A stretch of DNA of 64,000 nucleotides from Stappia sp. ES.058 (GTDB lineage Bacteria > Pseudomonadota > Alphaproteobacteria > Rhizobiales > Stappiaceae), in the NCBI RefSeq assembly GCF_900105595.1, contig NZ_LT629784.1, forward strand, positions 2,480,001-2,544,000, written 5' to 3'. A program made the position numbers and the translations under genes. A model generated the notes under the pieces. It did not search any database, had not been told where the DNA came from, and worked only from the letters and a program-made list of their open reading frames with translations. Below are positions 16,989 to 26,991 of this stretch, in pieces. Each line of letters begins with the position of its first letter. The stretch's first letter is position 1.

Positions 16989-19675
16989 GCCGCCCGGCCG
17001 TCCTCCTTCGACGAAGCCTTGAGCGCCGCCTGCGCGGCTGCAAGGCGGGCGATGGGCACGCGGAACGGCGAACAGGACACGTAATCGAGACCGAGCTGCT
17101 CACAGAAGGTGATCGAGGCGGGATCGCCGCCGTGCTCGCCGCAGATCCCGAGCTTGATGCCGGGCCGCACGGCGCGGCCGCGCTCCGCACCTATGCTGAC
17201 CAGTTCGCCGACGCCGTCCTGATCCAGCGTCACGAAGGGATCGCGCTCGATCAGCCCGAGCCGTTGATAGGTGCCGAGGAAGGAGGCCGCGTCGTCGCGC
17301 GAGATGCCGAAGGTCGTCTGCGTCAAGTCGTTCGTGCCGAAGGAGAAGAACTCCGCCGCCTCGGCGATTTCGCCGGCCCTGAGTGCTGCGCGCGGCAGCT
17401 CGATCATCGTGCCGACCTGATAGTCGACGGTGACGCCCGTCTCGCTGGCGACGGCCTGCGCCATGGCATCGATGCGCGCGCGCACCAGATCAAGCTCCGC
17501 GCGCATGCCGACGAGCGGCACCATGATTTCCGGCGTGACCGGCGAACCGGTTTTCTTGCCGGCGGCAACCGCGCCCTCGAAGATGGCGCGCGCCTGCATT
17601 TCCGCGATTTCCGGGTAGGTCACCAGCAGCCGGCAGCCGCGATGCCCGAGCATCGGGTTGAACTCGTCAAGATCAAGCGCGCGCTCGCGCAACCGCTCGA
17701 CGGAGACGCCCATGACCTCGGCCACCTCGGCGATCTCTTCCGCGCTGTGAGGAAGAAACTCGTGCAGCGGCGGGTCGAGCAGACGGATCGTGACCGGAAG
17801 GCCCTGCATGATCTCGAACAGCTCGGTGAAGTCGCCGCGCTGCATCGGCAGGAGCTTGTCGAGCGCCTTGCGTCGCCCGGCCTCGGTTTCCGCCAGGATC
17901 ATCTCGCGGACCGCGAGAATGCGCTCGCCGTCGAAGAACATGTGCTCTGTGCGGCACAGGCCGATGCCCTGCGCCCCGAAACCGCGCGCCGCGCGGGCGT
18001 CCGCCGGGGTCTCGGCATTGGTGCGAACCTCCATGCGGCGATGCGCGTCCGCCCATTCCATCAGCCGGGCGAACTCGCCCGACATTTCCGGCTGCAGCAT
18101 GGCGACGTCGCCGACGAGAACCTGTCCGCTGGTGCCGTCGATGGTGATCCGGTCGCCCTTGGCGAGCTTGCGGCCGGCAACCGTCAGCGTCCCGGAGCGG
18201 TAGTCGATCCTGAGCGATCCGGCGCCCGAGACGCAAGGCTTGCCCATGCCGCGCGCCACGACCGCCGCATGGCTGGTCATGCCGCCGCGCGTGGTCAGGA
18301 TGCCTTCGGCGGCATGCATGCCGTGAATGTCTTCCGGGCTGGTTTCCACCCTGACCAGGATGACGGGACGCCCTGCGCCCTTGGCTTCCTCCGCCTCGTC
18401 GGAGGAGAAGACGATGTCGCCGGAGGCCGCACCCGGAGAGGCGGGAAGCCCGGTCGCGACGATGTCGCGCTCGGCTGCCGGATCGATCATCGGATGCAGC
18501 AGTTGGTCGAGTGCCGCCGGATCGACGCGCATCACGGCTTCCTCGGTGGTGATCAGCCCTTCGTCGGCCATGTCGACGGCGATCTTGAGCGCGGCCTTGG
18601 CGGTGCGCTTGCCCGCGCGGGTCTGCAACATCCAGAGACGACCGCGTTCGATGGTGAACTCCAGATCCTGCATGTCGCGGTAGTGGCCCTCGAGCCGGTC
18701 GCAGATATCGGTGAACTCCGCGAAGGCGTCCGGCATGGCACGTTCCAGCGACATGGATTCGGAGGCGGCGGCGATGCGTGCGGCTTCCGTCAGATCCTGC
18801 GGCGTGCGAATGCCGGCCACGACGTCCTCGCCCTGCGCGTTGATCAGGTATTCGCCGTACAACGCCTTTTCACCGGTCGACGGATTGCGGGTGAAGGCCA
18901 CGCCCGTGGCGGAAGTCGTGCCCATGTTGCCGAACACCATGGCCTGCACATTGACCGCCGTGCCCCAGGTGTTCGGGATATCGTGCAGGCGCCGATAGGT
19001 AATGGCGCGCGCGCTTTCCCAAGACTGGAACACGGCGCTGATCGCCCCCCAGAGCTGTTCATGCGCGTCCTGCGGGAAGGGCTTTTCGAGCTCGTCCTCG
19101 ACCAGCGCCTTGAAGCTCGCGATGACGATCTGCCAGTCGTCCGCCGTCAGGTCGGTGTCGAGATCATAGGCCTTGGACGTCTTGAACTCCTCAAGGATTT
19201 CCTCGAAGGCATGGTGGTCCAGACCCATCACCACGTCGGAATACATCTGGATGAAGCGGCGGTAGCTGTCATAGGCGAAGCGCGGGTCGCCGGACGCCTC
19301 GGCAAGGGCCGGAACGGTCGCGTCATTCAGCCCGAGATTGAGAACCGTGTCCATCATCCCCGGCATCGAAACGCGCGCGCCCGACCGCACCGAGACAAGC
19401 AGCGGGTTGCGGCTGTCGCCAAAACGCTTGCCGGTGATCCGGCCGATCTCCTCAAGCGCTGTGTCGACCTGGTCGCGCGCGCCGTCGGGGTAATTGTGAC
19501 CCTGCGCCTCGAAATGGGTGCAAACTTCGGTCGTGATCGTGAAACCGGGCGGAACCGGCAGGCCGAGATTGCTCATCTCCGCGAGATTCGCCCCCTTGCC
19601 TCCCAAAAGGTTCTTCATTCCGGCGGCCCCTTCGGCCTTGCCGTCGCCGAAACCATAGACCCATTTGGTCGTCAT
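16985..19675 (-). CDS. ppdK: pyruvate, phosphate dikinase
   Basis: This 896-aa enzyme interconverts pyruvate + ATP + Pi and PEP + AMP + PPi. The N-terminal ATP-grasp domain starts at LLGGKGANLAEM. The central phosphohistidine domain has TTRGGMTSHAAV with the swinging His469. The C-terminal PEP/pyruvate TIM barrel shows FGTNDLTQTTFG and GICGEHGGDP with the catalytic Cys. Full length is normal. It is the first gene of the ppdK-meaB pair, with a 306-bp divergent gap upstream. Confidence 0.96.
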   Translation of the reverse strand: MTTKWVYGFGDGKAEGAAGMKNLLGGKGANLAEMSNLGLPVPPGFTITTEVCTHFEAQGHNYPDGARDQVDTALEEIGRITGKRFGDSRNPLLVSVRSGARVSMPGMMDTVLNLGLNDATVPALAEASGDPRFAYDSYRRFIQMYSDVVMGLDHHAFEEILEEFKTSKAYDLDTDLTADDWQIVIASFKALVEDELEKPFPQDAHEQLWGAISAVFQSWESARAITYRRLHDIPNTWGTAVNVQAMVFGNMGTTSATGVAFTRNPSTGEKALYGEYLINAQGEDVVAGIRTPQDLTEAARIAAASESMSLERAMPDAFAEFTDICDRLEGHYRDMQDLEFTIERGRLWMLQTRAGKRTAKAALKIAVDMADEGLITTEEAVMRVDPAALDQLLHPMIDPAAERDIVATGLPASPGAASGDIVFSSDEAEEAKGAGRPVILVRVETSPEDIHGMHAAEGILTTRGGMTSHAAVVARGMGKPCVSGAGSLRIDYRSGTLTVAGRKLAKGDRITIDGTSGQVLVGDVAMLQPEMSGEFARLMEWADAHRRMEVRTNAETPADARAARGFGAQGIGLCRTEHMFFDGERILAVREMILAETEAGRRKALDKLLPMQRGDFTELFEIMQGLPVTIRLLDPPLHEFLPHSAEEIAEVAEVMGVSVERLRERALDLDEFNPMLGHRGCRLLVTYPEIAEMQARAIFEGAVAAGKKTGSPVTPEIMVPLVGMRAELDLVRARIDAMAQAVASETGVTVDYQVGTMIELPRAALRAGEIAEAAEFFSFGTNDLTQTTFGISRDDAASFLGTYQRLGLIERDPFVTLDQDGVGELVSIGAERGRAVRPGIKLGICGEHGGDPASITFCEQLGLDYVSCSPFRVPIARLAAAQAALKASSKEDGRAA

Positions 19676-19981
19676 CGCGCGCAGTTCCCTCTATTGCCGG
19701 TACGCCTGCGAACCGTCAGTCGGACGCGGCGCCCGTCCCTACCGGACGCCCCCACTTAAATGATGCAGTGCACGAAACAAAGGGTTTTTGACAAGTCCGC
19801 CGGCAGCATCTCGTTGCCGTCCGGCGTCAACGCACCATATCCAGCGACAGTCCGATGCTGCAGACCGCTGCACTGCGCGTGCCGCTTGCGACACGGACAC
19901 AATAAAGCCATCCTCGGTTAGGTTACTGGTCGCATGACTCGTCTTACAGCGTGCGCAAGCAGGGGAAGCAAGTCTCACATC
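19676..19981. other. divergent intergenic region ppdK / TPR gene
   Basis: This gap of about 306 bp must hold the promoters of ppdK and of the TPR gene. I see no strong -35/-10 pair, hairpin or repeat by eye. A longer frame for the TPR gene opens at 19934, so part of it could be coding if that start is used. Confidence 0.4.
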
Positions 19982-21757
19982 ATGAAGCGATACCCGCCGA
20001 TTCCGACCGCCCGCCGTCTGCTTCTCGCCGCCGGACTGGGTGTCGCCGTTGCCGTGATGGCAGCGGAACCACTCCTGGCAAAGACCGAATCCCAGCAAAG
20101 CGGCACGCAATTCGGCCTGCCGATGACCCTGAGCGGCAGCTACCTGTCAGGGCGTCTCGCGGGACAGAACAATGACCTGGAAAACGCGGCCGCCTTTTTC
20201 GGCGAAGCGCTGGAACAGGACCCGGGCAACCCCTATCTGCTCGACCGCACCTTCGTCCTGAAGCTCGCCAACGGCAACCTCGCCGATGCGCTCGCGCTGG
20301 CGGAGCGCCTGTCGAGCGAGCAGCCCGATCATTTCATGGCGCAGCTGATGCTCGCCGTGGAAGCGCTTCGCGCGGGAAAGCCGGACCTCACCGAAACCCT
20401 GCTCGCCGAGGGCGGGCGCGGGCCGCTTGCCGTCCTCACCTCAGGTCTTGTCGCCGCATGGGCACTCGAGGAGCGCGGCGAGACGGACGCGGCGCTCGCC
20501 CGCATCGCCAGCCTGGAAGGTCCTGACTGGTACACGGTTTTCGTCGCCTATCATTCCGCCCTCATCCAGGACCACGCGGGGCGCACCGAGGCGGCGCTGG
20601 AAAACCTCAAGGCGGCCTTCGAGGCCGACCGTGGCGCGCTCAGGGTGATCGATGCCTATGCGCGGGCACTCGCCAAGAACGGCAACCCGGACAAGGCATT
20701 CGAGATCCTGGATCAATACGACATGATCCTGCCGGACCACCCGGTGCTTGTGCGGACCCGCAAGCTGATTGAAAGCGGTGAGGACATTGGCCGGATCGCC
20801 GAAAATGCAAGCACGGGTGCAGCCGAAGTGCTCTATGGCCTGGGTGCGGCACTTGGCCGCGACGGCGGCGAGGAACTGGCCGCCGTCTTCCTCCAGCTCT
20901 CGTTGCATCTCGACAATGACGCGGACGTGGCGGCGATCGCGCTTGCCGGCCTGTTCGACCGTCAGCAGAAATTCGAACGCTCGATCACGATTCTCAACGG
21001 CGTTCGTCCCGCTTCGCCACTGAAGCGCGACGCCGAGATCCAGATCGGCCTGAACTACAACGCGCTTGAAAAGCTGGACGAGTCCCGCGCCCATCTGTCG
21101 GCTCTCGTCGACGAGGATCCCAGCGACCTGGACGCCGTCACGGCTCTTGGCAATGTGCTGCGCTCCCACAAGCTCTTTGCCGAAGCCGATGCGATCTACT
21201 CTCGCGGCATCGAGACGATTTCCGATCCGGAACCCAAGCACTGGGCGCTCTTCTACTATCGCGGCATCTGTCGCGAACGCCTGAAGAACTGGGGTCCGGC
21301 GGAAGCCGATTTCCGCCAGTCGCTCGAGTTGTCGCCCGAGCAGCCGCTGGTGCTGAACTATCTGGGCTATTCCCTCGTCGATCGGGGGCTGAAACTGGCC
21401 GAAGCCCTCGACATGATCCGCAAGGCCGTGGAACTGCGCCCGCGCGATGGCTATATCGTCGACAGCCTCGGCTGGGCCTACTACAAGCTCGGTCGGTATG
21501 AGGATGCGGTCGTGGAACTGGAAAAGGCGGTCGCGCTCCGTCCGGAAGACCCGATCATCAACGATCACCTGGGTGACGCCTACTGGCAGGTCGACCGCCG
21601 ACTGGAGGCCCGCTTCCAGTGGAATCATGCGCGCGACCTCGACCCCGAGCCGGACGATCTGCCGAAGATCCTCGACAAGATCGAGAACGGTCTGCGCGAG
21701 GACGGCTCGATCCCGGCCACCACCGTCGGCAAGGAACTGAAAGAAAACGGCGGCTGA
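19982..21757 (+). CDS. tetratricopeptide-repeat exported protein
   Basis: This 591-aa protein has a signal peptide (RRLLLAAGLGVAVAVMAAEPLLA) followed by multiple TPR-like helical repeats through to the C-terminus; the clearest units are PEQPLVLNYLGYSLVDRG and RDGYIVDSLGWAYYKLGRYE near residues 450-505. TPR arrays act as protein-binding scaffolds, and this type is common in alphaproteobacterial envelopes. ATG 19982 places the signal correctly; 19934 would add 16 residues. ispE follows after 10 bp, which suggests co-transcription. Confidence 0.85.
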   Translation: MKRYPPIPTARRLLLAAGLGVAVAVMAAEPLLAKTESQQSGTQFGLPMTLSGSYLSGRLAGQNNDLENAAAFFGEALEQDPGNPYLLDRTFVLKLANGNLADALALAERLSSEQPDHFMAQLMLAVEALRAGKPDLTETLLAEGGRGPLAVLTSGLVAAWALEERGETDAALARIASLEGPDWYTVFVAYHSALIQDHAGRTEAALENLKAAFEADRGALRVIDAYARALAKNGNPDKAFEILDQYDMILPDHPVLVRTRKLIESGEDIGRIAENASTGAAEVLYGLGAALGRDGGEELAAVFLQLSLHLDNDADVAAIALAGLFDRQQKFERSITILNGVRPASPLKRDAEIQIGLNYNALEKLDESRAHLSALVDEDPSDLDAVTALGNVLRSHKLFAEADAIYSRGIETISDPEPKHWALFYYRGICRERLKNWGPAEADFRQSLELSPEQPLVLNYLGYSLVDRGLKLAEALDMIRKAVELRPRDGYIVDSLGWAYYKLGRYEDAVVELEKAVALRPEDPIINDHLGDAYWQVDRRLEARFQWNHARDLDPEPDDLPKILDKIENGLREDGSIPATTVGKELKENGG

Positions 21758-21767
21758 CGCTCCACGG

Positions 21768-22679
21768 ATGACCGAGACAGCGAGACCCGTCGTTCATGCT
21801 CGCCTTGCGCGGGCCAAACTCAACTATGCGCTTCATGTCACCGGTCAGCGCGCCGACGGCTACCATCTCGTCGACAGTCTGGTCGTGTTTCCCGCGATCG
21901 GCGACCGGGTCGGCCTCGACCCGGCCGCAACTGTTCCGGGACTGTCGCTTTCCGGCCGCTTTGCCGGCGATCTCGGCCACTCCAACGGCGGCGACAATCT
22001 CGTCGTCAAGGCCGCCCGCCGCCTGGCGCATCACCTTGGCCGCGATGCGGACGCCGCGTTGGCGCTGAAAAAGGCGCTGCCCGTCGCCTCGGGGATCGGC
22101 GGGGGATCGGCGGATGCCGCCGCCACCATGCGCCTGCTCCGCGACCTGTGGGCGCCGGAGCTCGACGACGAGACCCTGGCCGACCTTGCAGGCGACCTCG
22201 GTGCGGACGTGCCCATGTGCCTGCTGTCGAAACCGGCCCGGGTCGAGGGGATCGGAGAAATCGTGACACCGCTTCTTGCCTTTCCCGCACATGCCGTCGT
22301 TCTTGCCAATCCCGGCGTCGCGGTGTCGACGCCGGATGTCTTCACGGCCTTGAAGACAAAGACGAACAAGCCCCTTCCCGCGATCCCTCAAGACGGCTTC
22401 CGCGACCTTCCCGCCCTGTGCGCCTGGCTGAACAGGACCCGAAACGACCTTGAAGCCCCGGCGCGCGCGCTTGCGCCCGGGATCGGCGACACGCTTGATG
22501 CGCTGGCCCGGTGTCCAGGCGTCGAACAGGTGCGCATGTCCGGATCGGGCGCGACCTGTTTTGCGCTTCTGGAGACCGTCGACGCCGCACAGGAGGCCGC
22601 GAGAGCCCTGAATGACGCCCATCCCGGCTGGTGGGTCGCGGCGGCCCCGGTCGAGCGGGTCGGCCCGCCCGCAGGGTGA
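21768..22679 (+). CDS. ispE: 4-diphosphocytidyl-2-C-methyl-D-erythritol kinase
   Basis: This 303-aa GHMP kinase of the MEP isoprenoid pathway phosphorylates CDP-ME. The N-terminus ARAKLNYALHVTGQRADGYH carries the substrate-binding Lys. The ATP-binding motif PVASGIGGGSADAAA is at about 105-119, and the C-terminal MSGSGATCFAL closes the active site. It lies next to the TPR gene, and a polyprenyl diphosphate synthase is encoded 1.1 kb away. Confidence 0.94.
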   Translation: MTETARPVVHARLARAKLNYALHVTGQRADGYHLVDSLVVFPAIGDRVGLDPAATVPGLSLSGRFAGDLGHSNGGDNLVVKAARRLAHHLGRDADAALALKKALPVASGIGGGSADAAATMRLLRDLWAPELDDETLADLAGDLGADVPMCLLSKPARVEGIGEIVTPLLAFPAHAVVLANPGVAVSTPDVFTALKTKTNKPLPAIPQDGFRDLPALCAWLNRTRNDLEAPARALAPGIGDTLDALARCPGVEQVRMSGSGATCFALLETVDAAQEAARALNDAHPGWWVAAAPVERVGPPAG

Positions 22680-22818
22680 CCTTCGTCGCAAATCAACCGC
22701 TGCGCGCCGCTTTTCGCTAAGGCGTCGCGACGCGATGCTGACAAGACTGTGAACGACCGGCTATTGGTTCATCCGCGATCCGGCACCGCACCGAAGCCCA
22801 CCCCAGCAGGACATAACG

Positions 22819-23703
22819 ATGAGCGCCTTCGCCCTGACCGTCACATGCCGATCGACCCGCGGCATCGTCGCGACCATCTCGACCTATCTGGCCGAGAGCG
22901 GCTGCAACATTACCGACAGCGCCCAGTTCGACGACCGGGAGACCGGCAATTTCTTCATGCGGGTCAGCTTCAACAGCGAGACCGGAACGACGCTGGAACA
23001 GCTGTCGGACGGGTTCCAGGCACGGGCGGAATCGCTCGGGATGGACTACGCCTTTCATGACGAGGCGACGCGCATGAAGGTTCTGATCATGGTGTCGCGT
23101 TTCGGCCATTGCCTGAACGACCTGCTCTATCGCTGGCGCATCGGCGCACTGCCGATCGAGATCGTCGGCGTCATCTCCAACCACCTCGAGTACCAGAAGC
23201 TGGTGGTCAACCACGACATTCCGTTCCACTACATCAAGGTCACCAAGGCCAACAAGGCGGAGGCCGAGGCGCGACAGATGGCCATCGTCGAGGAGACCGG
23301 CGCGGAACTCGTCGTGCTGGCGCGCTACATGCAAGTGCTGTCGACGCGGATGTGCGAGGAGATGGCCGGCCGGGTGATCAACATCCATCACTCGTTCCTG
23401 CCGAGCTTCAAGGGCGCCAATCCCTACAAGCAGGCCTTCGTGCGCGGCGTGAAGCTGATCGGCGCGACATCGCACTACGTCACCAGCGATCTCGACGAGG
23501 GGCCGATCATCGAACAGGACACGGTGCGGGTCACCCACGCCCAGTCGGCGGAGGATTACGTGTCGCTCGGCCGCGACGTGGAAAGCCAGGTGCTGGCGCG
23601 GGCGATCCATGCGCATATCCATCGCCGGGTCTTCCTCAATGGCAACAAGACGGTGGTCTTCCCGGCGAGCCCGGGGAGCTACGCCTCGGAGCGCATGGGC
23701 TGA
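22819..23703 (+). CDS. purU: formyltetrahydrofolate deformylase
   Basis: This 294-aa enzyme hydrolyses 10-formyl-THF to formate and THF, balancing one-carbon units. An N-terminal ACT domain (about 5-85, LTVTCRSTRGIVATISTYL) is followed by a formyltransferase fold. The catalytic Asn-His-Asp set lies in VISNHLEYQKL, NIHHSFLPSFKG and SHYVTSDLDEGPI. RBS-like AGGACATAACG precedes the ATG. A rho-independent terminator lies 24 bp after the stop. Confidence 0.94.
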   Translation: MSAFALTVTCRSTRGIVATISTYLAESGCNITDSAQFDDRETGNFFMRVSFNSETGTTLEQLSDGFQARAESLGMDYAFHDEATRMKVLIMVSRFGHCLNDLLYRWRIGALPIEIVGVISNHLEYQKLVVNHDIPFHYIKVTKANKAEAEARQMAIVEETGAELVVLARYMQVLSTRMCEEMAGRVINIHHSFLPSFKGANPYKQAFVRGVKLIGATSHYVTSDLDEGPIIEQDTVRVTHAQSAEDYVSLGRDVESQVLARAIHAHIHRRVFLNGNKTVVFPASPGSYASERMG

Positions 23704-23726
23704 GGAAATCCCCGCAACCGGAAAAG

Positions 23727-23756
23727 AAAACGCCGCCCTCCTGGAGCGGCGTTTTT
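23727..23756 (+). terminator. rho-independent terminator after purU
   Basis: The stem AAAACGCCGC / GCGGCGTTTT surrounds the loop CCTCCTGGA, followed by a short T run. It sits 24 bp after the purU stop and between convergent genes, so it may serve both. Confidence 0.88.
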
Positions 23757-23823
23757 GTGCAAGTTCGATCAATTTCCGATCAAGTTTCGCAATTTCAGCA
23801 TCAAGATTTGCTAATATTGACGC

Positions 23824-24840
23824 TCAATTCAGCCGCGCGATGCAGAAATCGACGGCCTCGCCCAGCGCGTCGCGATGCGGTCCGGCGGGCAGGCGTTGAA
23901 GCGCGGCGCGCGCCTCGTCGCCGAAGGCGCGGGCCCGCGTCACCGTGTCGGCCAAGGCGCCGGTCGCCGTCATGATCGAGATGGCGCGGTCGAGATCCTC
24001 GTCGCGCACCTCGCGATCCTCCAGGCACCGCGTCCAGAACGCCCGGTCGGACGCCTCGCCGCGACGAATCGCGAGAATGACCGGCAGCGTGATCTTGCCT
24101 TCGCGCAGGTCGTCGCCGATGTCCTTGCCGAGATCGCTGGCGGAGCCGCCATAATCGAGCGCATCGTCAACGAGCTGGAACGCAAGACCGAGCGCCATGC
24201 CGTAGTCGCGCGCCGCCGCCCGCGCCGCGTCGCCCGCATCGGCCAGAACCGGCCCGACCTCGGCGGCCGCTGCGAACAGAGCGGCCGTCTTGGCCTCGAT
24301 CACCTGCATGTAGCGCTCTTCGGAGGTTTCGATGTCCTGAGCCGCGCCCAGCTGCATGACCTCGCCCTCCGCGATGACGGCGGAGGCGCTCGCCAGGATC
24401 CGCAGGGCTTCCAGCGACCCGACGTCGACCATCATCTTGAAGGCCTGACCGAGGAGATAGTCGCCGACGAGCACGCTCGCCTGATTGCCCCAGAGCTTGC
24501 GCGCGGCGAGCTTGCCGCGGCGCATGTCGCTTTCATCGACCACATCGTCATGAAGCAGCGTCGCCGTGTGCATGAACTCGACGCTCGCGGCCAGACCGAC
24601 ATGGCCGTCGCCCGTGTAACCGTAGAGATCCGCCATCGCGAGGGTGAGCATCGGGCGCAGCCGCTTGCCGCCGGAGGATATCAGGTGACGCGCGATTTCC
24701 GGGATGAGGTCGACGTTCGACCCGGCCTTGGACAGGATCAGCTGATTGACAGCCTCCATGCCCGCGCCGGTCAGCTCGACCAGATGCTGAATGCTTGCCG
24801 GTTCCGACCGGCTCTCGCGCAAGGGAACGACGGCGCCCAC
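23824..24840 (-). CDS. polyprenyl (octaprenyl-type) diphosphate synthase
   Basis: This 338-aa all-trans prenyltransferase adds IPP units to make the long ubiquinone side chain. The first Asp-rich motif DDVVD is at 98-102 and the second, DDALD, at 225-229. GGKRLRP (57-63) is the IPP-binding segment. GTG 24840 gives the typical family N-terminus; the frame is open to 24999 with less likely starts. Chain length (C40/C50) cannot be read reliably. It is convergent with purU. Confidence 0.9.
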   Translation of the reverse strand: MGAVVPLRESRSEPASIQHLVELTGAGMEAVNQLILSKAGSNVDLIPEIARHLISSGGKRLRPMLTLAMADLYGYTGDGHVGLAASVEFMHTATLLHDDVVDESDMRRGKLAARKLWGNQASVLVGDYLLGQAFKMMVDVGSLEALRILASASAVIAEGEVMQLGAAQDIETSEERYMQVIEAKTAALFAAAAEVGPVLADAGDAARAAARDYGMALGLAFQLVDDALDYGGSASDLGKDIGDDLREGKITLPVILAIRRGEASDRAFWTRCLEDREVRDEDLDRAISIMTATGALADTVTRARAFGDEARAALQRLPAGPHRDALGEAVDFCIARLN

Positions 24841-25028
24841 GGTGAAAACCTTTCCTGTTTCGCGTTGCCGGGACAATAGGTCTGCCCCCGGCATCCGGCA
24901 AGCCATCTTTCCGGCAACACTGTGTTGAAAGATCCGTCGCCTTTGCCCCGACGGGCCGCTTGGCCGTCGCGACGTTCGCTCATTTCCGTTAAGGTCCAAT
25001 CCGAGATCGCACGACCGAAAGGCCCGCC

Positions 25029-25271
25029 ATGATCCCCCTGCTCCGCACCAACGACGTGGTGCTCATTTCCTTTGTCGAGGCCCTCCTCAAGGACGCCGGC
25101 ATCCCGCATATCGTTCTGGATGGCAACATGAGCGTGGTCGAGGGCTCGCTCGGGATTATCGCGCGCCGCGTGATGGTCGACGAGGACGACCGTCCCGCCG
25201 CTGTGAGACTGATGATCGATGCCGGACTGGAGCACGAACTGGCCCCGGAAAAAGGCAGAAAGCAGTCGTGA
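25029..25271 (+). CDS. DUF2007 putative signal-transducing protein
   Basis: This 80-aa DUF2007 protein has the family core LLRTNDVVLISFVEALL, the IPHIVLDGN segment and RRVMVDEDD. The fold resembles the GlnB-like/ACT-like ferredoxin fold, but function is unproven. The TGA overlaps the GTG start of the methyltransferase gene, a conserved-looking pair in related bacteria. Confidence 0.85.
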   Translation: MIPLLRTNDVVLISFVEALLKDAGIPHIVLDGNMSVVEGSLGIIARRVMVDEDDRPAAVRLMIDAGLEHELAPEKGRKQS

Positions 25272-26092
25272 CGGGAAAGCAACCCGACGCCCGGAACAGC
25301 GCGCGCGCCCCAGTGCTCGCCACGACGCGGGACGCCTTCCTGGGCGGTCGCGTGCAGGTCCTGCAGCCGGCCCGCGGCGGGGGACACCGATCCGGGCTCG
25401 ACGCCGTCTATCTGGCGGCGGCCGTGCCGGACGACGTGGAGGGCCATGTGGTCGATCTCGGTTCGGGCGCGGGAGCCGCCGGCTTCTGCCTCGCCGCACG
25501 CCTTGGCCGGGTGCGGGTGACCCTGGTCGACCGGGACCGGACGGCGCTCGCGCTCGCCCGCGACGCTCTGGGACTGGCCGAAAACAGCGCGTTTGCGGAT
25601 CGGATCGAGGTTCTGGAAGCCGACATCACGGCCAGGGGCAAGGACCGTCATGCAGCGGGCCTCGTCCCGGCCCTCGCCGACCATGTCATCATGAACCCGC
25701 CCTACTATCTCGACGGTCACGTTCGCATGTCCCCCGCGCTGGCCCGCGCGGGCGCGCATGTCCTCGACGAGCGCGGCCTCGAACCCTGGGCGCGCACGGC
25801 GACCGATATCCTGCGCGACGGCGGTTCGATGACGCTCGTTTTCCGCGCCGACGGCCTCGACCAGATCCTCACCGCCTTGCACAGCCGGTTCGGCGCAATC
25901 GACGTGATCCCGCTCTATCCGCGCGCCGGAACGCCCGCGACCCGCGTTCTGGTGCGCGCGCTGCGCGCCAGCCGCGCGCCCCTGCGTCTCTTGCCGGGGT
26001 TCGTCCTGCACGACGGTGCCGGGTCGGACTACACCGAGCATGCGCGCGCGGTGATGCGAGACGGCGCCGGGCTGGTGCTGCCGAAACGATGA
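25268..26092 (+). CDS. tRNA1(Val) A37 N6-methyltransferase-like (TrmN6 family)
   Basis: This 274-aa class I SAM-dependent methyltransferase has the SAM loop VDLGSGAGAAG at 62-72, an acidic VDRD at 87-90 and the N6-adenine catalytic motif NPPYY at 143-147. These match the TrmN6/YfiC group, which methylates A37 of tRNA1(Val). The GTG start overlaps the DUF2007 stop. RNA or protein targets of other NPPY enzymes cannot be excluded. Confidence 0.82.
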   Translation: MTGKQPDARNSARAPVLATTRDAFLGGRVQVLQPARGGGHRSGLDAVYLAAAVPDDVEGHVVDLGSGAGAAGFCLAARLGRVRVTLVDRDRTALALARDALGLAENSAFADRIEVLEADITARGKDRHAAGLVPALADHVIMNPPYYLDGHVRMSPALARAGAHVLDERGLEPWARTATDILRDGGSMTLVFRADGLDQILTALHSRFGAIDVIPLYPRAGTPATRVLVRALRASRAPLRLLPGFVLHDGAGSDYTEHARAVMRDGAGLVLPKR

Positions 26093-26136
26093 GGAAATGC
26101 TTTCGCGGCCGGCACGCCGAATGGCTTGGTGGTTTC

Positions 26137-26991
26137 TTAGACTGAAGTCTCGATACGCGTCTTTACCGCGCTTCGAAAACAGCTCCGCATATCCCGGGTT
26201 TCATCGGGTTCAAGTTTGCGACCAATAGCGTTACCGCAAATTCTGAGCAACTTCCTATCAAGATCCGGCGGAACGCCACGTTCTCTTTGCCAGTATGCTT
26301 CAATGCCCTTGATGTCGCTTTCGACCAGTTCTTCTACAAACGCCTTTACAGCCACTTCGATCTTTCCGGATACAAATCCCGCGGTCGGTGAAGTCGTCGC
26401 GGCCGCAGTTTTAGCGGCTTCAGCAACTTCTTCTGTCGCCACAGCGGTCTCGCGAACCGATAAAAACGTCGCAACGGTTCTGCGATCCCATTCACTCGTT
26501 GTATCGGCTTCCTGCAACAATTGCTGTGATTGTGACGATCTCCCAGGTGCGACCCCGAGAAGATGAATCCGGACGCCATAATTCTGAGCTATCTGCACGC
26601 CAACGCGCACATCCTCATCGCCAGACAGCAAAAGCGCATCGCTTATCGAGTTGAGGCGAGCCAGTTCAATCAAATCCGTAACTATTAGAGAATCCACACC
26701 TTTTTGCTGACCATAGCTATTTATAAACCCCAAACGGAGTTTCACGTCGTCCAAATTCGCGACAAGGGCTTGGTCAGAAGTAGGACGCGAGCCACCAATC
26801 GCTCCGTCGTACCAATAGACCCGGAGGATTCGACAATCTGGCGCTTTGGCACAGACAAGATCGACCAAATTCTCGACGACCGCAGGAGCGTCTAGCAGCA
26901 ACTCTGAACGAGGCTTTTTACTGCCGGCGATTGCGGCGCTCCCTTGCGCGAAGAGATAGCCTGCGTCAACGAAAACGGCGCACCGATCCAT
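26137..26991 (-). CDS. NYN-domain (LabA/DUF88-like) putative RNase
   Basis: This 284-aa protein has an N-terminal NYN/PIN-like domain. The acid pocket is visible as FVDAGY (Asp9), WYDGAI (Asp62), KGVDSLIVTD (Asp100) and LLSGDEDVRVGV (Asp125/Asp127). This predicts metal-dependent RNase activity. The C-terminal part (about 180-284) is an Ala-rich linker then a helical domain of unknown type. GC is lower than in flanking genes, and it lies alone, opposed to its neighbours. ATG 26991 is preferred over TTG 27012. Confidence 0.85.
   Translation of the reverse strand: MDRCAVFVDAGYLFAQGSAAIAGSKKPRSELLLDAPAVVENLVDLVCAKAPDCRILRVYWYDGAIGGSRPTSDQALVANLDDVKLRLGFINSYGQQKGVDSLIVTDLIELARLNSISDALLLSGDEDVRVGVQIAQNYGVRIHLLGVAPGRSSQSQQLLQEADTTSEWDRRTVATFLSVRETAVATEEVAEAAKTAAATTSPTAGFVSGKIEVAVKAFVEELVESDIKGIEAYWQRERGVPPDLDRKLLRICGNAIGRKLEPDETRDMRSCFRSAVKTRIETSV

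Noticed and set aside
16031..17084. C-terminal extension of the frame that starts at 15606
   Set aside because: Glycosyltransferase homology ends near 16030. The rest is antisense to meaB and ppdK and looks like random GC-rich coding.
17132..19759. 875-codon plus-strand open frame opposite ppdK
   Set aside because: It is the antisense of a clear, full-length ppdK. GC-rich third positions leave such shadows open, and the translation has no recognisable motifs.
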